DNA of 44,692 nucleotides from an uncultured Lachnospiraceae bacterium (GTDB taxonomy: Bacteria; Bacillota; Clostridia; Lachnospirales; Lachnospiraceae): NCBI GenBank assembly GCA_947624815.1, contig CANQME010000010.1, positions 1 through 44,692 of the forward strand, given 5' to 3'. The translations under genes were made by a program, and so were the position numbers. Below, in pieces: positions 11,445-19,326 of this stretch. The notes below the pieces were generated by a model, which worked only from the letters and a program-made list of their open reading frames with translations, was not told where the DNA came from and made no database searches. Each line of letters begins with the position of its first letter. The stretch's first letter is position 1.

Positions 11445-12737
11445 TCAGTCTTCCACATCAAAGTTCTCAAGCAGCGTCTTCTTCCGCTCCGGCCGGTTGT
11501 CGCCGTGGCGCACCATGGACATGGTCGCCATCGCCAGCGCCGTGAAGATGCAGGCGTAGGGGAACAGCGTCCGGTACGAAACATACTGCAGAAACGCCCC
11601 CGAAAGAACCGGCGTAAGGATCTGGGCCGACATGGAAAAGGTATAATAGAGGCCGGTGTATCTTCCCACGTCGCCCGCCTTGCACATCTCCACCACCATC
11701 GGCAGCGAGTTGACGCTGACCGCCGCCCATCCCATTCCGATCAGCACGAAGCCGATATTGATGGCCGGGTGGAACTCCTGAAAAAAGATCGCCGCGAAAA
11801 AGCTCACAAGCATCAGCGCCAGACCGCTCAGGATACACACCTTCCGGCCGAATTTCGCGGAAATGATGCCGATGGGAATATAGCCTATGATCGCCGAGAC
11901 CGTCGCCACCATCAGGCAGTTGGCGAAGCCGCCTCCCGTCATTCCCCACACCACGCGGGCGTAGCGGGAAAATGCAGTCGTGACCGCGTTGTAAGCCATG
12001 AACCACAGAAAGATCGACAGAAGGATCATCACCAGGCTGCGGCGGACGTCCGGAGCCAGATGGGTGCGCTCCTTTCCGCCTCCCGCCGTCAGGCTTTTGT
12101 CCTCCGGTTCCGCATCCCCGTCCTCGATCAGCACTTCCTGCGCCAGCTTCTTCTCCCGGATCGTGCAGACCAGCACGACCACCGCAAGCACCATGACCAG
12201 GGCGACGCCCAGGAATACCGGCATATAGTCCTGCTTTCCGTCGTCTTTCAAAAGGACACTGATCAGGATCAGCGTGTAGACGCCGCCGACGGCGCCCATC
12301 AGATTGATGATGGCGTTGGCCTGGCTGCGCAGCGGCTTCGGCGTCAGATCCGGCATCAGCGCCACCGCCGGCGACCGGTAGAGACCCATGGCGATCAGCA
12401 GGAACAGAAGACTTCCCACGAAGAGCCCCAGATTTTCCAGATTGTCCGCCAGCGGCAGGAGCATCATAAACACCACCGCCAGAGCCGTACCCACCACGAT
12501 GAACGGCGTCCGCCTGCCGTACCTTGTGTCCGCCTTATCCGAAAGCGAGCCCAGCAGCGGCAGCAAAAACACGGCCAGCACATTGTCTGCGGCCATGATC
12601 ATGCCAGTGACCGTCTCGTTCAGATGAAACGTCCCCTGAAGGATCAGCGGAATGATATTGTCATACATCTGCCAGAAGGCAGAGATCGACAGAAACGCCA
12701 GTCCGATAAAAAAAGTTCGTTTGTAATTCAGCTTCAT
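11445..12737 (-). CDS. MFS transporter, GPH/SLC45-like
   Basis: A 430-residue, roughly 12-TM carrier of the major facilitator superfamily. The N-terminus MKLNYKRTFFIGLAFLSIS followed by FWQMYDNIIPLIL is typical of a Firmicute MFS group related to GPH/SLC45 sugar carriers. The loop after TM2 has LGSLSDKADTRYGRRTPF, the MFS motif A region. A charged cytoplasmic loop (about 195-230) separates the two halves. The start at 12737 is preferred because GAGGG lies 5 bases upstream; an extension to 12797 has poorly placed sites. It is located between an HD-domain gene and the ABC exporter genes. The substrate is not known. Confidence 0.88.
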   Translation of the reverse strand: MKLNYKRTFFIGLAFLSISAFWQMYDNIIPLILQGTFHLNETVTGMIMAADNVLAVFLLPLLGSLSDKADTRYGRRTPFIVVGTALAVVFMMLLPLADNLENLGLFVGSLLFLLIAMGLYRSPAVALMPDLTPKPLRSQANAIINLMGAVGGVYTLILISVLLKDDGKQDYMPVFLGVALVMVLAVVVLVCTIREKKLAQEVLIEDGDAEPEDKSLTAGGGKERTHLAPDVRRSLVMILLSIFLWFMAYNAVTTAFSRYARVVWGMTGGGFANCLMVATVSAIIGYIPIGIISAKFGRKVCILSGLALMLVSFFAAIFFQEFHPAINIGFVLIGMGWAAVSVNSLPMVVEMCKAGDVGRYTGLYYTFSMSAQILTPVLSGAFLQYVSYRTLFPYACIFTALAMATMSMVRHGDNRPERKKTLLENFDVED

Positions 12738-12840
12738 TCGTACCCTCTCCCCAATTATACCCGTACCGGGTTGCTTTTGCTGCATTTCTCCGGCCATTCC
12801 CCTGCCGGAATTCTATTTCCCCGTTCATACCTCCATGATT

Positions 12841-13416
12841 CTACTCATATTTCTTCGCCATCCGGGCGATCTTCTCCTCGGAGTCCTCCTTCGCCAGACG
12901 GCGCACCTCGCGGAAGAATTCCGAAAACCGGGTCTCCTTCTGGCCGTAATCCAGATTCAGCTGATATTCCAGCGGAATCCAGGTGGAGAGATCGGCTTCG
13001 TTGTGCTGGATCACCGCCTCAAGCTTGTCAAGCGCCTTATAGATCTTCGCCTCCGTGGTTTCCATGGCGTCCATCTCCGCAAAGAGGGAATCCACCTGCC
13101 CGCGGTACCCCTCCGGCAGCGACCGGATCCACGCGGACACCTGCCGCGACTCCTCGCCCTCGTCCGCCGCCGTCTTCTCGAAGGCCGGAATATCCCCGGT
13201 GAACGCCTCTCCCATATCGTGGAACAGGCACATCTCCATGACACGTACCATATCCGCCTCCGGGAACTCATCCCGGCAGAAATACGCCATCATCAGCAGA
13301 TGATACGTGTGCTCGGCCACGCTCTCATGACGTCCTTCGGCCGTCCAGGAATGCCTGGTCATGTCCTTTAACCGGCCTGTCGTCCGCATGATATCGATAA
13401 AGGTTCTCGCGTCCAT
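12841..13416 (-). CDS. HD-domain phosphohydrolase, YfbR/HDDC2-like 5'-nucleotidase
   Basis: A 191-residue HD-superfamily protein. The metal-binding pattern is visible: RHESVAEHTYH with His36, FHDMGE with His66-Asp67, then GDIP with Asp75. The ESVAEH spacing and GDIP are typical of the YfbR/HDDC2 group, which removes phosphate from (deoxy)nucleoside 5'-monophosphates. AGGAGG lies 8 bases before the ATG. It sits 24 bases after one MFS gene and 103 bases before another, so it is likely cotranscribed with transporters. Whether it has a link to transport or is simply carried in the operon cannot be told. The exact substrate is inferred from family only. Confidence 0.85.
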   Translation of the reverse strand: MDARTFIDIMRTTGRLKDMTRHSWTAEGRHESVAEHTYHLLMMAYFCRDEFPEADMVRVMEMCLFHDMGEAFTGDIPAFEKTAADEGEESRQVSAWIRSLPEGYRGQVDSLFAEMDAMETTEAKIYKALDKLEAVIQHNEADLSTWIPLEYQLNLDYGQKETRFSEFFREVRRLAKEDSEEKIARMAKKYE

Positions 13417-13440
13417 CGATGCTTCCTCCTGTCGTGATCC

Positions 13441-14685
13441 TCAGGCTTTCTCCAGGCTCCTCGACGCCATTCCGAACAGCACGAAACCGGCTGCGAACAG
13501 CACCGCCAGCATTCCCACGCCGCTGGACGGGTTCTGGGTCAGCTGGGTCATGGCGCCTACCAGGGCCGTTCCGATAAAAGCCGCGCCCTTGCCGCAGATA
13601 TCAAAGATCCCGAAGAATTCCCCGGACTTCTCCGGCGGGATGATCCTGGCGAAATACGACCGGGACAGCGCCTGGATGCCGCCCTGGAACATTCCGACGC
13701 ATACGGCCAGGAACCAGAACTCCCACTGCTTGTCCAGCTGGATCGCAAACAGCGCGATCAGGAAATAGCAGAAGATGCACAGCTTGATCAGATTCGTGTT
13801 CTTATACTTTTTAGCAGCCCAGCCGAACAGGATCGCGAAGGGGAACGCCACGATCTGCGTCACCAGAAGCGCCAGAAGAAGCCCCGTTGTATCCAGTCCG
13901 ATGGCGCTTCCGTAAGCCGTCGCCATATCGATGATCGTGTATACGCCGTCGATATAGAAGAAGAACGCCAGAAGGAACAGAAAGATCGGCTTGTGTGCGC
14001 GGATGTCCCGAAAGACCCGCAGAAGCCGCGAAAAGCTCTCCCGCACCGGGTGTGACTGCTTCGCGACGCCGTGCCGCTGTTTGAACGTCCGCAGCAGCGG
14101 AACCGTCACGCCCAGCCACCAGGCCGCATTGATGAAGAATGCGATCGTCATGGCCGTACCCATGCTGATGCCAAGCGTCTCATTGCCCAGAACAAACAGA
14201 AGGCTGATAATAAACGGAATACAGCTTCCGATATATCCCCAGGCATAGCCGGATGACGAGACCTGGTCCATCCGGTCCGGCTCCGTCACATCCGAAAGCA
14301 TGGAATCATAGAACACCAGGCTGGCCGAATAGCCGATTCTCGCGATGACGAAGATCGCCAGGAATACGATCCAGGGCACCGGCAGCGACAGCGCGGCGCA
14401 GCCAATCACGCCCACCATCATGCAGAACGTAAAGATCGGCTTCTTGTACCCGTCGGTGTCGGCGATGGCGCCGAAGACCGGACCGATCACCGCCACGCAC
14501 AGCGTCGAAACGGACATGGCGTAGCCCCAGTAGGCCATGGCGTCCACCTCGGAGAGGCCGTCCATCCCCGCCAGATAGTTGAAATAGATCGGCAGGATCG
14601 TAGCCACCAGAAGCGTAAAGGCGGAATTGCCGACGTCGTAAAGGATCCAGTACTTCTCCAGTTTCGTGAATTTCATCTTTCCCAT
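13441..14685 (-). CDS. MFS transporter, UMF1/Atg22-like
   Basis: A 414-residue carrier with about 12 TM segments. The opening KYWILYDVGNSAFTLLVATILP and the later YDSMLSDVT and EKSGEFFGIFDICGKGAA stretches match the UMF1 (Atg22-like) branch of the MFS, whose eukaryotic members export amino acids from vacuoles. The start at 14685 (MGKMKFTKLEKY) is chosen because AGGAG stands 8 bases upstream; an ATG nine bases earlier abuts that site. It is the first gene of the minus-strand transporter run. The substrate in bacteria is not established. Confidence 0.87.
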   Translation of the reverse strand: MGKMKFTKLEKYWILYDVGNSAFTLLVATILPIYFNYLAGMDGLSEVDAMAYWGYAMSVSTLCVAVIGPVFGAIADTDGYKKPIFTFCMMVGVIGCAALSLPVPWIVFLAIFVIARIGYSASLVFYDSMLSDVTEPDRMDQVSSSGYAWGYIGSCIPFIISLLFVLGNETLGISMGTAMTIAFFINAAWWLGVTVPLLRTFKQRHGVAKQSHPVRESFSRLLRVFRDIRAHKPIFLFLLAFFFYIDGVYTIIDMATAYGSAIGLDTTGLLLALLVTQIVAFPFAILFGWAAKKYKNTNLIKLCIFCYFLIALFAIQLDKQWEFWFLAVCVGMFQGGIQALSRSYFARIIPPEKSGEFFGIFDICGKGAAFIGTALVGAMTQLTQNPSSGVGMLAVLFAAGFVLFGMASRSLEKA

Positions 14686-14753
14686 ATGATTCATCTCCTG
14701 ACCAGCGCCCGCATAAGCTGTTACGCGGAATACCAACGTTTCCCTATATTTTC

Positions 14754-14762
14754 ATTCTAGCA
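14754..14762 (-). promoter_or_regulatory. Extended -10 promoter candidate for the transporter run
   Basis: TGCTAGAAT on the minus strand (TAGAAT at 14754-14759) is an extended -10 about 70 bases before the first MFS gene. The -35 region is weak. Confidence 0.4.
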
Positions 14763-14812
14763 TATTCTTTCGGAAAAGAACAGTAAAATTCACACAAATG
14801 TCCTGCAAACGC

Positions 14813-14841
14813 TTTTCAAATCCGGGAATTCCAGTTATAAT
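14813..14841 (+). promoter_or_regulatory. Predicted promoter of the YihY gene
   Basis: TTTTCA (14813-14818) and TATAAT (14836-14841) are 17 bases apart. The start codon lies 66 bases further on, with GGAGGAAG before it. Confidence 0.6.
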
Positions 14842-14906
14842 AGAGCGCAGAACCGCTAAAGCGCATCCGCCGCGCCTAAGTCCAGTATCCGCACGGGAGG
14901 AAGAGC

Positions 14907-15734
14907 ATGACCGCACTGATCGTATACGCCAAAGAGATCTTCGACAAATACAAGAGAGACGAAGTGACCGTGTACGCCGCGCAGGCTTCCTTCTTCATCG
15001 TCATCGCGTTCTTTCCGTTCATCATGCTTCTGCTGACCCTGATCCAGCTGGTTCCGGCGATCCAGAAATCTGACCTGATGGAGCTGATGGTCACGATCAT
15101 GCCGGACATGCTGGACGCGCTGGTGGTAGGCATCATCGACGACCTCTACACCAAGTCTCCGGCCACCATCATCTCCGTCTCCGCCATCGCGGCCCTCTGG
15201 TCCGCCTCACGCGGCATTCTGGCGATCGAACGCGGCCTGAACCGGGTCTACGAAAGCCCCAGGGACCGTGGCTATCTGGTCCTCAGGCTGATCAGCTCCG
15301 GCTATACCCTGCTGTTTATCGTCGCCTGCGTGGGAAGCCTTCTTCTGCTGGTACTGGGCAGCTCGCTCTATACCTTCGTCGTCAAATGGTTCCCGATGCT
15401 CACGGAATTCGCCGGACTGGTATACAGCCTCCGCTCCTTTGCCGTTCTGCTGATTCTGGTGATCGTCTTCAGCGGACTCTATAAATGGCTGCCGTTTAAG
15501 CACCATACGCTGCGCAGCCAGATGCCGGGCGCGCTGTTTTCCACCCTGGGATGGATCGTGTTCTCCGCCCTGTTTTCCATCTATTTCAGCAATTTCAGCA
15601 ATTTTTCCTATATGTACGGGAGCCTTACCGCCGTCGTGATGCTGATGCTGTGGCTCTATATCTGCATCTGCATCCTCCTGATCGGCGCGGAGATCAATGA
15701 TTTTCTGGACCGGCATTTCGGCGGGGGCCACTGA
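14907..15734 (+). CDS. YihY/UPF0761 family inner membrane protein
   Basis: A 275-residue integral membrane protein of the YihY/BrkB family (often misnamed ribonuclease BN). It has about six TM segments: FFIVIAFFPFIMLLLTLIQLV near residues 30-50, a segment after an Arg/Glu-rich loop, then four more to the end. Family hallmarks are YAAQASFFIVIAFFPF at the start and LWSASRGILAIERGLNRVYE (residues ~95-115). The ATG has GGAGG upstream. It stands alone on the plus strand, divergent from the MFS run. Function in the family is unsettled; transport or envelope roles have been proposed. Confidence 0.88.
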   Translation: MTALIVYAKEIFDKYKRDEVTVYAAQASFFIVIAFFPFIMLLLTLIQLVPAIQKSDLMELMVTIMPDMLDALVVGIIDDLYTKSPATIISVSAIAALWSASRGILAIERGLNRVYESPRDRGYLVLRLISSGYTLLFIVACVGSLLLLVLGSSLYTFVVKWFPMLTEFAGLVYSLRSFAVLLILVIVFSGLYKWLPFKHHTLRSQMPGALFSTLGWIVFSALFSIYFSNFSNFSYMYGSLTAVVMLMLWLYICICILLIGAEINDFLDRHFGGGH

Positions 15735-15827
15735 AGGTTCGCTTCTCTGACCGCTGTTTTTCTGCCATATTTCCACCGATTTTTTCATGTTTTTTTGCAA
15801 TATGTACTGGTTTTTCGTCAATGATTG

Positions 15828-15836
15828 TGGTATAAT
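15828..15836 (+). promoter_or_regulatory. Extended -10 promoter of the phosphofructokinase gene
   Basis: TGGTATAAT (TATAAT at 15831-15836) is a consensus extended -10. No strong -35 is seen 17-18 bases upstream. The start codon is 64 bases away. Confidence 0.6.
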
Positions 15837-15899
15837 CTGCAACGATTGTATCATCGCTATACGCAAAAACATAAAAATTCTTACGGAGGTTACAAAACT

Positions 15900-17141
15900 A
15901 TGCATGGTAATGTCATCGTAGGCCAGTCCGGCGGCCCTACGGCCGTCATCAACTCCAGCCTCGCAGGCGTGTTTCGTACCGCTATCGACCGCGGCGCCAA
16001 GAAGGTTTACGGCATGCGCAACGGAATCCAGGGACTTCTGGATGAGAAGTATGTGGATCTGTCCAACTACATCAAGAATGAGCTGGACATCGAGATCTTA
16101 AAGCGCACCCCCTCTGCTTTCCTCGGCACCTGCCGCTATAAGCTGCCGGCGATCCATGAGGATCAGGAGATCTACAAGAGAATTTTCGAGATTCTGGACA
16201 AGTTAAAGATCGAGTGCTTCATCTACATCGGCGGCAACGACTCCATGGATACGATCAAGAAGCTGTCCGACTACGCGATGCTGACCGGCGCAAGCCAGAA
16301 GTTCGTCGGCGTACCGAAGACCATCGACAACGACCTGGCCCTGACAGACCATACGCCCGGTTACGGCAGCGCCGCCAAGTACATCGCCACCTCCACCAAG
16401 GAGATCATCCGCGACGGCAACGGCTTCTCCTATAAGAAGGAGCAGGTAACCATCATCGAGATCATGGGACGCAACGCTGGCTGGCTGACCGGCGCCGCCG
16501 CCCTTGCCAAAGGCGAGGACTGCGAGGGCGTCGATCTGATCTATCTGCCCGAGGTTCCCTTCGACATCGACAAGTTCCTTGAGAAGGTAAAACACCTTCT
16601 GGCGAAGAAATCCACCGTTTTCGTGGCTATTTCCGAAGGCATCAAGCTGAAGGACGGCACCTATGTCAGCGAGGCCGGCGGCGGCTCCGACTATGTGGAC
16701 GCCTTCGGTCATAAGCAGCTGACCGGTTCCGCTACCTATCTGGCCAACCTTGTGGCCCACACCATCGGCTGCAAGACCCGTGCCGTGGAGTTCTCCACCC
16801 TGCAGAGAAGCGCTTCCCATCTGGCGTCCCGTACGGATATCAACGAAGCGTTCATGGTCGGCGGCGCCGCTGTGAAGGCAGCCGACGAAGGCGACTCCGG
16901 CATGATGGTCGTCATCGACCGCGTATCCAACGACCCGTACCAGTCCGCTACCGGCGTTTACGACGTCCACAGGATCGCCAACGACGAGAAGCTGGTGCCG
17001 CGTGAGTGGATCAACAAGGAAGGCACCTATGTGACCGAGGACTTCATCGACTATGTAAGTCCGCTGATCCAGGGCGATTACCCCTGCGTGATGGTGAACG
17101 GTCTTCCGAGACATCTGTATCTGAAGCACGACGACAAATAA
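15900..17141 (+). CDS. pfp: 6-phosphofructokinase, pyrophosphate-dependent type
   Basis: Phosphorylates fructose 6-phosphate to fructose 1,6-bisphosphate. The 413-residue product is longer than the ~320-residue ATP-type enzyme. The phosphoryl-donor determinants read GGNDS (Asp114) and PKTIDND (Lys140, Asp143). Asp and Lys at these two places, instead of Gly-Gly in ATP enzymes, mark PPi-dependent members and block ATP binding. MGRNAGW (189-195) is the substrate-binding loop. The start at 15900 (MHGNVIVGQSGGPT) has GGAGGT 9 bases upstream; earlier in-frame codons overlap the promoter. The PPi reaction is reversible. Donor use is inferred from residues. Confidence 0.93.
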   Translation: MHGNVIVGQSGGPTAVINSSLAGVFRTAIDRGAKKVYGMRNGIQGLLDEKYVDLSNYIKNELDIEILKRTPSAFLGTCRYKLPAIHEDQEIYKRIFEILDKLKIECFIYIGGNDSMDTIKKLSDYAMLTGASQKFVGVPKTIDNDLALTDHTPGYGSAAKYIATSTKEIIRDGNGFSYKKEQVTIIEIMGRNAGWLTGAAALAKGEDCEGVDLIYLPEVPFDIDKFLEKVKHLLAKKSTVFVAISEGIKLKDGTYVSEAGGGSDYVDAFGHKQLTGSATYLANLVAHTIGCKTRAVEFSTLQRSASHLASRTDINEAFMVGGAAVKAADEGDSGMMVVIDRVSNDPYQSATGVYDVHRIANDEKLVPREWINKEGTYVTEDFIDYVSPLIQGDYPCVMVNGLPRHLYLKHDDK

Positions 17142-17166
17142 ATCCGTATCCAACGGACGTTTTCTC

Positions 17167-17193
17167 AGGAGCCGCGGCATTGCGGCTCCTTTT
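17167..17193 (+). terminator. Intrinsic terminator after the phosphofructokinase gene
   Basis: AGGAGCCGC pairs with GCGGCTCCT across a 6-base loop and is followed by TTTT. It begins 25 bases after the stop codon. Confidence 0.85.
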
Positions 17194-17231
17194 CACTGCG
17201 CAGACCTGGGTGAAATCCTTCCGATACGAAG

Positions 17232-17261
17232 CAGAGGACACCCCCGCAGGAATGTCCTCTG
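17232..17261 (-). terminator. Hairpin after the Nudix gene, weak T-run
   Basis: CAGAGGACA (17232-17240) pairs perfectly with TGTCCTCTG (17253-17261), 9 bases past the Nudix stop codon. No real T-run follows on the minus strand, so termination is uncertain. Confidence 0.4.
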
Positions 17262-17270
17262 TACGCGCTC

Positions 17271-17723
17271 CTAAAAGTATTTCTTGGAACCCCACAGATT
17301 ATTCTTTTTTAACTCCAGATATTCGTTGTAGGCTTTCTCCAGAATCTGCTTCTCGTTGGCAAACTTCAGAAGATGGTAGGCTTCGTAGAACTTGTAATAG
17401 CCCGAATCCATGAAATACTCCTCACGTTGTGGCTTACTGTAATAGCTGTCGGCCATCATCAGATACCAGTGAACGTCCTTCTCCACCATATCCTGGGGAG
17501 TATTGAACGAATACTGGCTCTTACCGATGTATTTGATAATCGACGCAGCGACTCCGGTCTCCTCTTTCACTTCCCGAAGCGCCGTCTCCTTATAATCCTC
17601 GCCCGCTTCCACAGTCCCTTTCGGCAGCACCCAACCCTCGTATTTGTTCTTATAGTTCTTATACAAAACAAGAATCTTACCACGAAAAATCACCACACCG
17701 CCACAGCTCGTTGCTTCTATCAT
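17271..17723 (-). CDS. Nudix hydrolase
   Basis: A 150-residue single-domain Nudix protein. The Nudix box is complete (GX5EX7REUXEEXGU): GTVEAGEDYKETALREVKEE followed by TGV, at residues ~36-58. These enzymes cleave nucleoside diphosphates linked to another moiety. Short members with WVLPKGTVE include dinucleoside polyphosphate hydrolases, but the substrate cannot be read here. The C-terminus is rich in Tyr, Lys and Glu. The start at 17723 (MIEATSCGGVVIF) follows AGGAGGG; a 45-codon upstream extension covers the promoter. It is monocistronic, convergent with the phosphofructokinase gene. Confidence 0.88.
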   Translation of the reverse strand: MIEATSCGGVVIFRGKILVLYKNYKNKYEGWVLPKGTVEAGEDYKETALREVKEETGVAASIIKYIGKSQYSFNTPQDMVEKDVHWYLMMADSYYSKPQREEYFMDSGYYKFYEAYHLLKFANEKQILEKAYNEYLELKKNNLWGSKKYF

Positions 17724-17740
17724 TGCAATCCCTCCTGTCC

Positions 17741-17758
17741 GGTGCGGATGCCCGCACC
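17741..17758 (-). promoter_or_regulatory. Short hairpin in the Nudix leader
   Basis: GGTGCGG pairs with CCGCACC around a 4-base loop, just upstream of the AGGAGGG of the Nudix gene and downstream of its promoter. It may affect initiation or mRNA stability. Confidence 0.4.
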
Positions 17759-17783
17759 GTTGGTGTGTTGTGAGCCTGAAGCT

Positions 17784-17812
17784 AGTATAGCGCATTCCAT
17801 TCCCGATTGCAA
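17784..17812 (-). promoter_or_regulatory. Promoter of the Nudix gene
   Basis: TTGCAA (17807-17812) and TATACT (17784-17789) on the minus strand have an optimal 17-base spacer. The promoter lies in the gap after the PBP gene. Confidence 0.7.
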
Positions 17813-17854
17813 GACATCTGGAAAAATAAGTATCGGGATTCCTTCCCGTTCCTG

Positions 17855-19324
17855 TCATCTGGAAAAATACGCGTCAAAGATCTTCCGTGCGATGGGAGCC
17901 GCGGCGCTGCCGCCGGAGCCGCCCTCTTCCACGATCACGCTGACGGCCAGACGGGGCGCTTCCGCCGGCGCGAAGCCGATCATCCACGCGTGGGTGTCCC
18001 TGCCGGACTCAAATTCCGCCGAGCCGGTCTTGGCCGCCGCCGTATAGAGTTCGCTTTTCACCGCGGATGCGGTTCCGTTTGCCACGACCTCCGTCATCAT
18101 ATCGGTCAGTATGGCGGCCTCTTCCGCGGTCATCAGGCTCCCATAGGAGGACGGCCTGAAGTCACGGATCCGGTCGCCGCCCGCATTCTCAATATGGTCG
18201 ATGAAAAACGGCTTCATCAGCGTGCCGCCGTTGGCGACCGCCGCGGCCAGAAGCGCGTTGTGCAGCGGCGTGATCTGGGTCCTTCCCTGACCGATGGAGG
18301 TCTGCAGCCGTTCCCACAGCTGCGCGTCCGCCTCCATGGCGTAGGAGCTTCCGGTGTACGGCAGCGCGACCGGCATATCGCTGTTGAACAGAAGCTGCCG
18401 CGCCGTATCGGCCAGTTTTGCCGGATCCAGACGGCTTCCCAGATACGCGAAGGCGCCGTTGCAGGAATTGGCAAACGCCTGCTTTAGATTCTGGACGCCG
18501 TGGGCCGCGCCGTGATAGCACTGGATCGTGTATTCGCCTTCCTCATAATACCCGTCGCAGTCAAACTGAAACGCATCATAATCATCGGGATGCTCCCGGA
18601 TATACTCCAGTAAGATCACAGTCTTGAATGTGGATCCCGGCGGATAGAGACCCTGCGTCGCGCGGTTCAGAAGCTGGCCGGAGGTATTGTCCGGCGACAC
18701 CAGGCTGTCCCAGTTCTCCGCAATGGTATTGGGATCGAAGCCCGGCTTCGAAACCATGGCGAGCACCTTCCCCGTGTCCGGCTCCAGCGCCACCACCGCG
18801 CCTCTGCGGTCTCCCAGGGCGTCGGAAGCCGTCTGCTGAAGCACGGGATCCAGCGTGGTGACCACCGTGTCGCCCATGTTCTTCTCTCCCATCAGCTCCC
18901 GCAGCGTATGCTCGATCAGGTTCACATGGGAGCTGAGCAGGTAGAACTGGGCCAGATCCTCCAGACCGGTCCGTCCCATCGTGGAATACCCGACCGCATG
19001 GGCGAACAGGGAGCCGTAGGGATATCTGCGGACCTCCCCGCCGTCTCCGCCGACGATCGTTTCCGCCAGCGCCGTACCGTCGGAGGCTTCCAGACGCCCC
19101 CGCACTACCCGCTCAGCAAAGCTGTCCAGGCGCGCGTTATAGCTGTTGTTGATCGTGTCCTCGCGGCGCACCGCCAGAAACCAACCCTCATAGACGATCA
19201 TGGCCGCGAATACCGCCACCACAAGGTATGTGAGCCTTAGAATGCTGCCGTCCGCGCCATTCCGGTCCGCCGGATCGCCGCGGGAAGCTGTGTTTTCTTT
19301 AAGCCGTTTCCACAATTTACGCAT
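17855..19324 (-). CDS. Penicillin-binding protein, class B transpeptidase (PbpA/FtsI-like)
   Basis: A 489-residue membrane-anchored DD-transpeptidase that cross-links peptidoglycan. One N-terminal TM segment lies near residues 30-50, then a short dimerisation region and the transpeptidase domain. All active-site motifs are present: STFK (Ser231-Lys234), SCN (287-289) and KTGS (432-435). It is shorter than the usual division FtsI and resembles PbpA-type proteins that pair with a RodA/FtsW partner. The gene starts 2 bases after the FtsW/RodA stop, with GAGGGG just upstream, so the two are almost certainly translated together as a glycosyltransferase-transpeptidase pair. Role in division, elongation or sporulation is not decided by sequence. 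Confidence 0.92.
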   Translation of the reverse strand: MRKLWKRLKENTASRGDPADRNGADGSILRLTYLVVAVFAAMIVYEGWFLAVRREDTINNSYNARLDSFAERVVRGRLEASDGTALAETIVGGDGGEVRRYPYGSLFAHAVGYSTMGRTGLEDLAQFYLLSSHVNLIEHTLRELMGEKNMGDTVVTTLDPVLQQTASDALGDRRGAVVALEPDTGKVLAMVSKPGFDPNTIAENWDSLVSPDNTSGQLLNRATQGLYPPGSTFKTVILLEYIREHPDDYDAFQFDCDGYYEEGEYTIQCYHGAAHGVQNLKQAFANSCNGAFAYLGSRLDPAKLADTARQLLFNSDMPVALPYTGSSYAMEADAQLWERLQTSIGQGRTQITPLHNALLAAAVANGGTLMKPFFIDHIENAGGDRIRDFRPSSYGSLMTAEEAAILTDMMTEVVANGTASAVKSELYTAAAKTGSAEFESGRDTHAWMIGFAPAEAPRLAVSVIVEEGGSGGSAAAPIARKIFDAYFSR

Positions 19325-19326
19325 AT

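Noticed and set aside
12754-12759. TATAAT on the minus strand just before the GPH-like MFS gene
   Set aside because: No -35 is found, and a start 7 bases later would cut away the ribosome binding site.
11505-13202. 565-codon plus-strand open frame
   Set aside because: It lies opposite an MFS and an HD-domain gene with intact motifs; its composition is extreme and no start signal is seen.
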